DNA from: GCA-002731945 sp913047775
Lineage (GTDB): Bacteria > Pseudomonadota > Alphaproteobacteria > MED-G09
Assembly: GCA_913047775.1 (NCBI GenBank)
Contig: CAJWUE010000007.1
Span: forward strand, 1-38,362
Length of the DNA stretch: 38,362 nt
Direction of reading: 5' to 3'
Shown here: positions 1-7,800 of the stretch, piece by piece
Position numbering within the stretch: position 1 is the first letter of the stretch
Layout of the letters: every line of letters begins with the position of its first letter
Translations under genes and position numbers: made by a program
Notes under the pieces: generated by a model
What the model saw: the letters and a program-made list of their open reading frames with translations, nothing else
The model's database searches: none
What the model was told of the DNA's origin: nothing

Positions 1-433
1 GTCGATCGATAGCAAAAAACATTGCAACAGGTGCCCCAAAAAATTCAAAATTTTTTCTAAACTGCTTTAAACGTCCTTTTTTATCTTCCTTTGGAATTTT
101 AAGGACATCATACATGTCACTACCCACCTCTTTCCTTCTTGCTTCATAAGGGTCTTTTAAATTTGGAGGATAAATTTTGTACTCCGTACCTTCTCCAAAA
201 GGATTTTTTTCGATTTTATCTGCAATATTTTTTTTGAATTTTTTCAATGGACTTCCTGAAACTACCCACAGATGCCAAGGCTGTAAATTTCCCCCAGATG
301 GGGCCCTTTTAGCAATATTTATTATTTCTTCTATTATTTTTTTATCGACTTTTTTATCAAGAAAGGCTCTACAAGTTAACCTAGTGTCTATCGCCTCACT
401 AACCGAATTTGATTTTTTTGAAATATTTCTCAT
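1..433 (-). CDS. Nitroreductase family protein (partial, C-terminus beyond the window)
   Basis: This is an FMN-dependent nitroreductase-type enzyme; 144 N-terminal residues are inside the window and the reading frame is open to the left edge. It starts at an ATG at 433. The visible part carries the family's N-terminal signature: a helix ending in DTRLTCRAF (the family usually has RRSxRxF), then EEIINIAKRAPSGGNLQPWHLWVV, the FMN-phosphate and ribityl binding segment. Such enzymes reduce nitro groups, quinones or enones with NAD(P)H, but the substrate cannot be read from sequence. The start lies 5 bases after the stop of the ABC permease, so it is probably the last gene seen of the VOC-ABC transporter operon. 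The family call is firm; the role in that operon is inference. Confidence 0.85.
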   Translation of the reverse strand, partial: MRNISKKSNSVSEAIDTRLTCRAFLDKKVDKKIIEEIINIAKRAPSGGNLQPWHLWVVSGSPLKKFKKNIADKIEKNPFGEGTEYKIYPPNLKDPYEARRKEVGSDMYDVLKIPKEDKKGRLKQFRKNFEFFGAPVAMFFAIDR

Positions 434-438
434 AAGAA

Positions 439-1224
439 TTAACCTCGGTCTTCTTGCGTGCTTTCATGCCATCTTTTTAGTAGGTTTCTTTCTATAGCAG
501 TCATTAGCATAAATAATGTAATACCTAGCAATACCAATAGCATTAAACCCGCAAAAAGCTTAGAAATATCTAATCGATTTCCAGATTCAATTATTGTCCA
601 AGCTAGCCCTTTTGAGCTTCCTGTCCCTGCAACAAACTCTGCAACAACCGTCCCAATTAAAGCTAAACCTATGGATGTCTTCATTCCAGTTAATATATAA
701 GGTAATGCAAAGGGTATTCTAAGCTTTGAGAGTATTTGCCACTTCGAAGCCCCATTTAGAAGAAATAGATCTAACAAGTTCTGATCGACAGATTTAAAAC
801 CTAAATTAGTGTTTGCAAGCATAGGAAAAAAAGCAACAATTACTGAAAGTATCAATATTGCAAGTTCCGCATTATCTAAACCTACCCATATTAATATCAA
901 TGGTGCAATAGCAACTACCGGTGTCACTTGAAAAATAACTGTAATTGGATAAAGAGAACTTTCGAGAATATTAGATAATGAGAAAACTATAGCTAGAAAA
1001 AGTGAAACAAAAAAAGCAATTACAAACGCGTAAATAGTAATTCTTAAAGTTATTAAAGCAGAACCCAAAAGATCGTTAAAGTTACTGTGTAGAGATAAAA
1101 ATATATCTGTCGGGGCTGGTAAAATGTATATAGGTATATTGGAGGAATATACAAAAATTTCCCAAATAGCTAATAGAACTATCAGCGCAACAATTGGAGC
1201 CAAATAATTAGATATATTCTTCAA
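439..1224 (-). CDS. ABC transporter permease, SsuC/TauC/ThiX type
   Basis: This is a 261-residue inner-membrane permease of the BPD_transp_1 family. About six hydrophobic segments are visible, beginning with YLAPIVALIVLLAIWEIFVY near residues 7-26. The cytoplasmic coupling (EAA) loop is recognisable near residues 155-175 as NGASKWQILSKLRIPFALP, the contact point for the ATPase encoded just upstream. The start overlaps the end of the ATPase gene by 4 bases, indicating translational coupling. Together with the NMT1/THI5-type binding protein it forms an importer of the nitrate/taurine/thiamine-precursor class. The transported compound is unknown. Confidence 0.9.
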   Translation of the reverse strand: MKNISNYLAPIVALIVLLAIWEIFVYSSNIPIYILPAPTDIFLSLHSNFNDLLGSALITLRITIYAFVIAFFVSLFLAIVFSLSNILESSLYPITVIFQVTPVVAIAPLILIWVGLDNAELAILILSVIVAFFPMLANTNLGFKSVDQNLLDLFLLNGASKWQILSKLRIPFALPYILTGMKTSIGLALIGTVVAEFVAGTGSSKGLAWTIIESGNRLDISKLFAGLMLLVLLGITLFMLMTAIERNLLKRWHESTQEDRG

Positions 1225-1949
1225 GAATTTTTCTCCCTTGCCAAAAGATTATATACTGTCTTATTTAGATCTAAGAGTTGCTGTGAGTTTCTGAAATCTT
1301 GGTCAAAATTCTCCTTAAATATTTTCTTGTCCGAAATAATTTTACCCGGCCCCCTTGATAAAACAATTACTCTCTCAGATAAATAAACCGCCTCATTTAC
1401 TGAATGTGTAACAAGTAAAATAGTAAATTTTTCTCTCTTCCAAATTTTTAACAAATCTTCTTCGAGTTTTCTTCTTGTAATTTCATCTAAAGCTGCAAAT
1501 GGCTCATCAAGCAACAAAAGATCACAATCCGTAACCATCGACCTAGCCAAAGAAACACGCATTTTTTGTCCTCCGGATAATTCCCCAGGAAATGAATTTT
1601 CTTTTCCTTCTAAGCCAACTTTCTTGATCCATTCTGCGGCTTTTTTTGTAGATATATTTCTTCTCACTCCATTTAATTCTAAGGGAAGAATTATATTATC
1701 AAGTACATTCCTCCAAGGCATGAGTGTGGCATCTTGGAAAACGAAACCGATAGATGGAGGTTTATTGTTTTTATAACTAATTTCTCCTCTGGACGGTCTA
1801 ATTAATTTTGATGCTAACCTCAAGATTGTTGACTTCCCTGAGCCAGAAGGACCCAATATAGAAATAAACTCACCTTCTTCCACATCTATGCTTATGTCAG
1901 CTAAAACTGATTTATCATAATTTTTAAAAACGTTAGTGAATTTTAACAT
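1221..1949 (-). CDS. ABC transporter ATP-binding protein (NitT/TauT/SsuB type)
   Basis: This 242-residue ATPase energises the importer. All nucleotide-binding motifs are visible: Walker A GPSGSGKS (33-40), Q-loop FVFQD with Q72, signature LSGGQ (124-128), Walker B LLLLDEP (144-150), and the switch histidine in VTHS (about 181). The segment FQDATLMPWRNVLDNI is typical of the SsuB/TauB/ThiZ subgroup. The start touches the stop of the binding-protein gene (1-base overlap) and the end overlaps the permease start by 4 bases, so the three components are translated together. The substrate is set by the binding protein and is not known. Confidence 0.93.
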   Translation of the reverse strand: MLKFTNVFKNYDKSVLADISIDVEEGEFISILGPSGSGKSTILRLASKLIRPSRGEISYKNNKPPSIGFVFQDATLMPWRNVLDNIILPLELNGVRRNISTKKAAEWIKKVGLEGKENSFPGELSGGQKMRVSLARSMVTDCDLLLLDEPFAALDEITRRKLEEDLLKIWKREKFTILLVTHSVNEAVYLSERVIVLSRGPGKIISDKKIFKENFDQDFRNSQQLLDLNKTVYNLLAREKNS

Positions 1950-2929
1950 TAGTTATTATCTTCATTTAAAAAATCTAAAGTAAAAGCATCTTCCCAATTA
2001 AGATCTTTCTCGTAGACACCATTTTCTGACATAATCTTAAAAAAATCATTCCATATCTTTTTTTCCATTAACCCTACATCCCTCTTGAGAGCGTCATTTG
2101 ATATTAGATTGTATTGACGTATTTTTTCAATTGCTTGTAATAAGATTTCTTCAGTCATTTCTCTATTCTCTCTCATAATAAGCTGATTTCCTTTATAGGG
2201 ATTATCATAGATATAGCTTTTCCATCCTTCTATACTTGCTTCCACAAAACCTTTAACGGCGTTGGGTCTTTTCTTAATTATTTCTCCACTTGCTAAAATC
2301 ATTGCTCCATAACTTGGGTACCCATAATCTGCGAGAAGAAATATCTTCGGCAATCTCCCTAATTCTTTTTCAACTAAGTAAGGTTCAGATGTGAGATAGC
2401 CCTGTTGAATAGCTTCTTTATTGATTATAAAAGGCGCTAAGCTAAAAGTTTTCTTCCTAATTTGATTATCAGAAAAAGAATATTTTGATTTCAACCATAA
2501 CCAAAAAGCTCCAATACTTGCTTCTGAGATCATGATGGGTTTATTTTGCATATCCTCAATTATCTCTACAGATGATGAAGGATGAGTCATGATAATTTGT
2601 GGGTCTTTTTGAAATGAAGCCATAACGGCTTTACCAGGTAAACCATTAGCAACCATATTCAGAGGAATAAAACTATTAGAACCAATGCCAAAATCTACTT
2701 CTCCGAAAGCCAATAATCGTGGTATATTAACGCCAGCATTTCCTTGAATAATCTTAACCCTTAGCCCCTTTTCTTCATATAACCCTAAGGCTAAAGCTTG
2801 GTAAAAACCTCCTTGTTCGGCTTGTGCCCTCCAATCCGTGGCAAATCGAATATCTAATAATTCTTCAGACTTGCAAAGAGGGTTTGTTAATAGAGATAAG
2901 AAAAAAAATGTAAATAAAGCCTTTTTCAC
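1949..2929 (-). CDS. ABC transporter substrate-binding protein, NMT1/THI5-like
   Basis: This is a periplasmic solute-binding protein of about 326 residues from the NMT1/THI5/SsuA group. I chose a GTG start at 2929, preceded by a GGAGT Shine-Dalgarno (2935-2940), rather than the upstream in-frame ATG at 2983, which lies inside the VOC gene. From this GTG the protein begins with MKKALFTFFFLSLL, a good Sec signal peptide. The mature part opens with IRFATDWRAQAEQGGFYQAL and continues with GEVDFGIGSN, the family's ligand-pocket pattern. Homologues bind thiamine pyrimidine precursors, sulfonates or other small organics; the ligand here is undetermined. The start lies 4 bases after the VOC stop. Confidence 0.88.
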   Translation of the reverse strand: MKKALFTFFFLSLLTNPLCKSEELLDIRFATDWRAQAEQGGFYQALALGLYEEKGLRVKIIQGNAGVNIPRLLAFGEVDFGIGSNSFIPLNMVANGLPGKAVMASFQKDPQIIMTHPSSSVEIIEDMQNKPIMISEASIGAFWLWLKSKYSFSDNQIRKKTFSLAPFIINKEAIQQGYLTSEPYLVEKELGRLPKIFLLADYGYPSYGAMILASGEIIKKRPNAVKGFVEASIEGWKSYIYDNPYKGNQLIMRENREMTEEILLQAIEKIRQYNLISNDALKRDVGLMEKKIWNDFFKIMSENGVYEKDLNWEDAFTLDFLNEDNN

Positions 2930-2933
2930 AAAA

Positions 2934-3767
2934 TTACTCCTTGTCGGGACCAATGATGATTGTAGGTACAGAAAGAGGTGCATCTTTAATTGTGGACACT
3001 AATGTACCTTCTTTACGACCTTTTCTTATTGGTGAAATGTTAAATCCTCTTTTGGACAACCTTTTGTGGTTAAGGCTTATTGAATCACAATGCCATCCAA
3101 TTCCTGAATAAGAATTTTTATCTATCTTTGTGTCTTCCACAATTTCAATCGTGACACCTCCTATCCTAAAAAACATCATGCGAATTTTTCCCTGTCCAAA
3201 ATCAAATTCTTGATCCAACGCCAATCTAATGCCTAGCTTACTTTCAAACAATTCTTTAAGGCTTTCCATTTCGGATGAATAAACAACTACTTGATTGATT
3301 TTGGTTATTACATCTTCACCATTATCACGAATCTGTATTTCTGAAGCTTCAGAAATTAAGATTCTAAGATCACAAGTCTTATTTATTGGGAAAGAAAAGA
3401 ACCTTATTTCTTGTTTAACTTTATCTCTATCTTCATAAAATCCGGAATTGATCTTGGAGGGATTCAAACCTAATTCAGAGAATTTTTTATAATCATTTAA
3501 AAAATCATTTGAACCAAGACAGATTGCAAAAATAGATTCATTTTTATGTTCACATTCAAAAGGGTTCTCATAGACATTTATTTCATCTGCAATAATTGAT
3601 AACAGATGCACTTCAGAATTTAGGAACTCATATACACTGCTTTTAAAACCCAGTTCGGGAATATTTAAATTTGAAGTCTCTTTAAATCCTAAAAAAGAAG
3701 AAATGTTTATACTGTCCTCTTCTAGGTCCTTGGACAAAATCATAATATTTTTGAATTGTGTTAGCAC
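2934..3767 (-). CDS. VOC/glyoxalase-fold protein (two modules)
   Basis: This 277-residue protein of the vicinal-oxygen-chelate superfamily is recognised by two repeats of the beta-alpha-beta3 pattern. The first begins at LTQFKNIMILSKDLEEDS, with LGF near residue 26. The second begins at KINQVVVYSSEMESLKELF and is followed by LGIRLAL. The start is a GTG at 3767 without a clear Shine-Dalgarno. The next ATG (3743) would cut the first beta strand, so GTG is preferred. As first gene of the ABC operon it may process or sense the transported compound, but its reaction is not visible. A TATAAT at 3771-3776 sits unusually close to this start, so the start site is uncertain. Confidence 0.75.
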   Translation of the reverse strand: MLTQFKNIMILSKDLEEDSINISSFLGFKETSNLNIPELGFKSSVYEFLNSEVHLLSIIADEINVYENPFECEHKNESIFAICLGSNDFLNDYKKFSELGLNPSKINSGFYEDRDKVKQEIRFFSFPINKTCDLRILISEASEIQIRDNGEDVITKINQVVVYSSEMESLKELFESKLGIRLALDQEFDFGQGKIRMMFFRIGGVTIEIVEDTKIDKNSYSGIGWHCDSISLNHKRLSKRGFNISPIRKGRKEGTLVSTIKDAPLSVPTIIIGPDKE

Positions 3768-3780
3768 GAGATTATATTAT

Positions 3781-3792
3781 TACTTTAAAGTA
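3781..3792. promoter_or_regulatory. Perfect 12-bp palindrome between divergent genes
   Basis: TACTTTAAAGTA reads the same on both strands and lies between the minus-strand VOC-ABC operon (start 3767) and the plus-strand FAD dehydrogenase (start 3846). A dimeric regulator could bind here and control both directions. Only the symmetry and position are seen; AT-rich DNA makes short palindromes fairly common. Confidence 0.3.
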
Positions 3793-3845
3793 GTCGTTGT
3801 ATTGTTTTTCTTTAATAAAAATAAAGCTATTGGTAAGCTTATATC

Positions 3846-5252
3846 ATGAACAAAGACATCATTAAAAAAATTATAGCAATCATTGGTAATAAAAATATTC
3901 TTCTAGATGAGGATGAAAAGAATAAATATTTATCAGAGTGGAGAGGACGTTATAAGGGCAAAGCTTTGGCCGTAATCAAACCTAATTCTACTTCCGAGAT
4001 ATCTAGAATTATGCGGTTATTCCATAAAGAAAATATTAAGGTCATCCCCCAAGGTGGAAATACCGGCTTAGTTGGCGGTCAAATATCATTTGATGAAAAT
4101 CATATTGTGCTGTCTATGGAAAGATTAAATAATATTAGAGAAATAAACATATTAAATAATTCCATCACAGCTGAATCTGGAGTTCTTCTTTCTATCATTC
4201 ATAATATTTGTGATGAAAACAATATTCTTTTTCCTTTATCTCTAGCATCTGAAGGAAGTTGTACTATAGGGGGAAATATAGCAACTAATGCTGGTGGCGT
4301 TGCCGTATTATATTATGGCAATATGCGCGATTTAACATTGGGATTAGAAGTAGTCTTGTCGGATGGCACCATATTGGATGGTCTCAAATCCCTAAAAAAG
4401 GACAATACCGGTTATTCATTGAAAGATTTGTTTGTAGGGTCAGAGGGAACTCTAGGTATTGTCACTGCTGCAACGCTCAAAACCTTCCCAAAACCCGATG
4501 ACAAATTTACTTTACTTTGTAATACTAAAAACCCCTTATCTGCAGTCAAGCTCATGAGATTTATTCAATCTAAAATTATTACTCCTCTAACCGCCTTCGA
4601 ATTAATGAATAAGAATTCTGTTGAACTAGTAATTAGACATATAAAAGGGGCTAAATTACCAATAAAGACAAAAGAAAATTGGTATGTTTTACTTGAGTTT
4701 TCGAAGATCGGGGAGTCAGTTGATCCTGTTAACGAAATACAAGATAATTTAAATATCGCAAGAAATATTGGTCTTTTATCCGATGTAGTTTTTTCCAATT
4801 CATTAAAACAATCAGAGGAACTGTGGAGTTTAAGAGATAATATTTCAGAATCACAAAAAATGGAAGGAGCGAGCATAAAGAACGATATTTCAGTTCCTAT
4901 ATCTTCCATTCAAAAGTTTATTAATTCAGCAAATAAAATAGTAGAAGAGTGCATCCCTAACTCTAAATGTATTACTTTTGGACACATTGGTGATGGGAAC
5001 ATTCACTATAATATCTCACAACCTCAGGATATGAATAGTGAAGATTTCTATGCTTTAGAAAAAGAGTTAAGAGATAAGATTCTGAATCTTGTTATTGAAT
5101 ACAAGGGTTCATTTAGTGCTGAACACGGGATCGGTATTGCCCGTAAAAGCGATGCACTAAAATATAAAGAAAAAGAAATTAAGGTAATGCAAAGTATTAA
5201 AAGATCTTTGGACCCTAAGAATATTTTAAATCCCAATAAAATTTTTGATTAA
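3846..5252 (+). CDS. FAD-linked 2-hydroxyacid dehydrogenase (GlcD / D-2-hydroxyglutarate dehydrogenase-like)
   Basis: This 468-residue flavoprotein oxidises a D-2-hydroxyacid such as D-lactate, glycolate or D-2-hydroxyglutarate. The N-terminal FAD_binding_4 domain has the pyrophosphate-binding loop PQGGNTGLVGGQ (68-79) and GSCTIGGNIATNAGG further on. The C-terminal FAD-oxidase domain contains GHIGDGNIHYNIS, whose His residues help bind metal and substrate, and ends in EHGIG and LDPKNILNPNK. The length fits the family. It is divergent from the VOC-ABC operon. Its stop TAA overlaps the reverse-strand stop of the Lrp-type regulator (shared TTAA). The exact substrate is not resolved. Confidence 0.88.
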   Translation: MNKDIIKKIIAIIGNKNILLDEDEKNKYLSEWRGRYKGKALAVIKPNSTSEISRIMRLFHKENIKVIPQGGNTGLVGGQISFDENHIVLSMERLNNIREINILNNSITAESGVLLSIIHNICDENNILFPLSLASEGSCTIGGNIATNAGGVAVLYYGNMRDLTLGLEVVLSDGTILDGLKSLKKDNTGYSLKDLFVGSEGTLGIVTAATLKTFPKPDDKFTLLCNTKNPLSAVKLMRFIQSKIITPLTAFELMNKNSVELVIRHIKGAKLPIKTKENWYVLLEFSKIGESVDPVNEIQDNLNIARNIGLLSDVVFSNSLKQSEELWSLRDNISESQKMEGASIKNDISVPISSIQKFINSANKIVEECIPNSKCITFGHIGDGNIHYNISQPQDMNSEDFYALEKELRDKILNLVIEYKGSFSAEHGIGIARKSDALKYKEKEIKVMQSIKRSLDPKNILNPNKIFD

Positions 5253-5734
5253 GATTTATTTCTCTTACCCAAGGGAACGCCTGGTAAATATTTCGAATGG
5301 CGAATAGTTAATGATGTTTTAACGCTCGCCACATTAGGAGCAGAAGTTAGTTCGTTGGTAAGAAAACTTTGAAAACTTGATAAATCAGGAGCAACACATT
5401 TTAAAATAAAGTCTATTTCTCCATTTAACATATGACATTCTCTAACGTAGTCTAGTTGCGATATCCTTTCCTCAAAGGCAATGAGATCACTCTCCGCCTG
5501 ATTATGCAAACCAACCATTGCAAAGACAGTTACTTCGAATCCTAATTTAGGGGGATCTAATTCGGCGTGATAACCTTTGATGAATCCTGAATTCTCAAGA
5601 GACCTTACTCTTCTAAGGCATGGGGGAGCAGAAAGATCAATATAATCTGCTAAGTCAACATTACTAGTTCTGCCATTTTCTTGCAGTTTATCTAAAATTT
5701 TAATATCTATGAAATCTAATGTATTTCGATTCAT
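5249..5734 (-). CDS. Lrp/AsnC family transcriptional regulator
   Basis: This is a 161-residue regulator with an N-terminal winged helix-turn-helix (about residues 8-55: LDKLQENGRTSNVDLADYI, then PPCLRRVRSLENSGFIKGY) and a C-terminal RAM/AsnC ligand-binding domain (about 65-150). I chose the ATG at 5734. An in-frame ATG at 5770 lies upstream of a good -10 box at 5752-5757 and would add residues foreign to the family. The family binds amino acids or similar metabolites and controls their metabolism, often also its own gene. The closest non-overlapping neighbours are the divergent ELM1-like gene and trxB; which target it controls is not visible. Confidence 0.9.
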   Translation of the reverse strand: MNRNTLDFIDIKILDKLQENGRTSNVDLADYIDLSAPPCLRRVRSLENSGFIKGYHAELDPPKLGFEVTVFAMVGLHNQAESDLIAFEERISQLDYVRECHMLNGEIDFILKCVAPDLSSFQSFLTNELTSAPNVASVKTSLTIRHSKYLPGVPLGKRNKS

Positions 5735-5751
5735 GAAATTTATGTTATAGA

Positions 5752-5781
5752 TTATACTACAAACGCGCAAGATTATTACAA
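5752..5781 (-). promoter_or_regulatory. Candidate sigma70 promoter of the Lrp-type gene
   Basis: On the minus strand TTGTAA (5776-5781) and a perfect TATAAT (5752-5757) are separated by 18 bases. Transcription would begin near 5745, about 10 bases before the ATG at 5734, giving an almost leaderless message with no Shine-Dalgarno. This supports the shorter start for the regulator. Confidence 0.5.
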
Positions 5782-5796
5782 AGAATTATAAAAAAT

Positions 5797-6735
5797 ATGG
5801 AAAATTCTCTACGACATAAATGCTGGATTTTATCTTCAGGTCTAACCGGTTCTGAAAATCAATGTTTGGGCATTGCTGAAAGGTTAGATGTGGACATTGA
5901 AATTATAAAGATAAAACCTTCAATAATTTTGTACCTATTATCACCTTGGGGAACTCCTGTTTCAAGCAAAACGCTTCTTCCTCCTTGGCCAAAACTTGCT
6001 ATTTCTGCTGGAAGGAGAACTATACCTTATCTAAAATACATCAAAAAAAAATCTCAAGGCAAATGCAAAACAGTCTATTTGCAAGACCCAAAAATTAACT
6101 CGGAGTCTTTTGATATAGTTTGGGCTCCAAGTCATGATAAGATCACTGGTCCTAATGTTATCAAAACTGTTACTTCACCTAGCCGGGTCTCAAAAAAAAA
6201 TCTTGAGGATAGTGTAAGTGCATGGAAGGAAGAATTTTCAGGTTTACCGAGACCCTTAATAGCTATTCTAGTCGGAGGTAAAAGTAGGGCTTTTGTTTAT
6301 AATAAAAAAGAGTGCAGGAATGTACTAAATGCAATAGAAAAAGTAATAGATGAAGGAGGCACGCCATTAATTACCACCTCAAGACGTACACCAGAAAGAC
6401 TCTCTACTCAAATTAAAGAAATTATCAAAGACAAACCTCATTTTTATTATGACAATTTGGGAAAAAATCCTTATTTCGCATTTTTAAGATTTTCTGATGT
6501 AATTGTTTGTACACCTGACTCAGCCAATATGATTAGCGAAGCTTTATCTGTTCCAAAACCTACATACATTATAAAAATGAAAACCAGATCAAAAAGATTC
6601 AAGAATTTTATAGAATCTCTAAAAAATAGCGGGCATATAAGAGAGTTTGAAGGAAAATTGGACAAATTTCAATGCAGTCAACTCAACCCTACCAAAGAAA
6701 TAGCAGATCTTATTAATAAGGAATTTTCTTTTTAA
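5797..6735 (+). CDS. ELM1-like (DUF1022) family protein
   Basis: This 312-residue protein of the mitochondrial-fission ELM1/DUF1022 family is frequent in alphaproteobacteria. Recognisable stretches are the N-terminal WILSSGLTGSENQCLGIA, LLPPWPKLAISAGRRTIPY around residues 60-80, and a KTVYLQDPK segment followed by FDIVWAPSHD. In the C-terminal half, VCTPDSANMISEAL (about 236-250) resembles the nucleotide-sugar binding region of GT-B glycosyltransferases, as the family usually does. In bacteria the function is not established. It is the first gene of a plus-strand run with trxB and the MutL-like gene, though gaps of 71 and 55 bases leave co-transcription open. Confidence 0.85.
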   Translation: MENSLRHKCWILSSGLTGSENQCLGIAERLDVDIEIIKIKPSIILYLLSPWGTPVSSKTLLPPWPKLAISAGRRTIPYLKYIKKKSQGKCKTVYLQDPKINSESFDIVWAPSHDKITGPNVIKTVTSPSRVSKKNLEDSVSAWKEEFSGLPRPLIAILVGGKSRAFVYNKKECRNVLNAIEKVIDEGGTPLITTSRRTPERLSTQIKEIIKDKPHFYYDNLGKNPYFAFLRFSDVIVCTPDSANMISEALSVPKPTYIIKMKTRSKRFKNFIESLKNSGHIREFEGKLDKFQCSQLNPTKEIADLINKEFSF

Positions 6736-6806
6736 GAACTAATTAGTTGATTTGTTAATAAGCGAATCCCATATAAAGTACATACAAATTAGATAAAGAT
6801 TTAGCT

Positions 6807-7745
6807 ATGCAAGAGAAGAAACATTCTAGGTTAATTATATTGGGATCAGGACCTGCGGGTTATACGGCAGCAATTTATGCCTCAAGAGCTATGCTAGAAC
6901 CTACCCTATTAACGGGAATTGAACCCGGTGGGCAAATGACAATCACGACTGATGTGGAAAATTACCCAGGTTTTTCGGAAATAATACAAGGTCCATGGCT
7001 TATGGAGCAGATGAAAGAGCAAGCAGTAAATGTCGGTACTGAGGTAGTTTTTGATACCATTGTAAAAGTTAATCTTTCTGATAAACCATTTGAACTTATT
7101 TCTGATTCTGGATCAGAATATACATGCGACGCGTTAATCATTTCAACAGGAGCACAAGCAAAGTGGTTAGGTTTAGATTCTGAAGAAAAATTTAAAGGTT
7201 ACGGAGTGTCTGCTTGCGCAACTTGTGATGGCTTCTTTTTTAAAGATAAAAGAGTTTTAGTTATAGGGGGTGGAAACACAGCAGCAGAAGAAGCATTATT
7301 CTTAACAAACTTTGCTTCCAAAGTTACTCTTATCCATAGAAGAGATAGCTTAAGATCAGAAAAGATTTTGCAGGAAAGATTATTCATAAATGAAAAGATA
7401 GAAATAATGTGGAATTCGGAAATCAAAGAAGTTATTGGAAAGGACGAACCTCTACTAGTAGAGGGTGCTATTATAAATGACAAAGTAACTGACCAAAACA
7501 AAAAGATAGATGCTGATGGGATTTTTATAGCTATAGGGCACAGTCCTTCCTCTCAAATATTTAAAGATCAATTGGAAATTAATCAAAATGGATATATCAA
7601 CACCAAACCAGACTCTACGGTAACTTCTATTGAAGGTGTTTTTGCTGCAGGTGATGTAACTGATGAAAAATACAGGCAAGCAGTTACTGCTGCAGGAATG
7701 GGATGCATGGCCGCCCTTGAAGCCGAAGATTATTTATCTAAATAA
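6807..7745 (+). CDS. trxB: Thioredoxin reductase
   Basis: This cytoplasmic FAD enzyme of 312 residues transfers electrons from NADPH to thioredoxin. It has the FAD-binding GSGPAG (13-18), the redox-active disulfide CATC (137-140) followed by DGFFF, the NADPH-binding GGGNTA (154-159) with HRRD after it, and the C-terminal AAGDVTDEKYRQAVTAAGMG that closes over FAD. The size matches the low-molecular-weight bacterial type. No complication is seen in frame or motifs. An Lrp-type regulator is encoded nearby, an association also found in other alphaproteobacteria. Confidence 0.97.
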   Translation: MQEKKHSRLIILGSGPAGYTAAIYASRAMLEPTLLTGIEPGGQMTITTDVENYPGFSEIIQGPWLMEQMKEQAVNVGTEVVFDTIVKVNLSDKPFELISDSGSEYTCDALIISTGAQAKWLGLDSEEKFKGYGVSACATCDGFFFKDKRVLVIGGGNTAAEEALFLTNFASKVTLIHRRDSLRSEKILQERLFINEKIEIMWNSEIKEVIGKDEPLLVEGAIINDKVTDQNKKIDADGIFIAIGHSPSSQIFKDQLEINQNGYINTKPDSTVTSIEGVFAAGDVTDEKYRQAVTAAGMGCMAALEAEDYLSK

Positions 7746-7800
7746 TAAAATCTTTTAATAGAAATGAGAATCCCTTTAAGAATTTAGTGATTAGAAGGAG

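Noticed and set aside
177..497. Plus-strand open frame of 106 codons
   Set aside because: It is antisense to the nitroreductase, whose motifs are clear, and has no recognisable protein features beyond hydrophobicity.
2930..2983. Upstream ATG at 2983 for the substrate-binding protein
   Set aside because: It lies within the VOC gene and spoils the signal peptide; GTG 2929 has GGAGT at the right distance.
6737..6748. Perfect palindrome AACTAATTAGTT right after the ELM1-like stop
   Set aside because: It has no loop for a terminator hairpin, no T-tract and no convincing promoter next to it; in such AT-rich DNA it may be chance.
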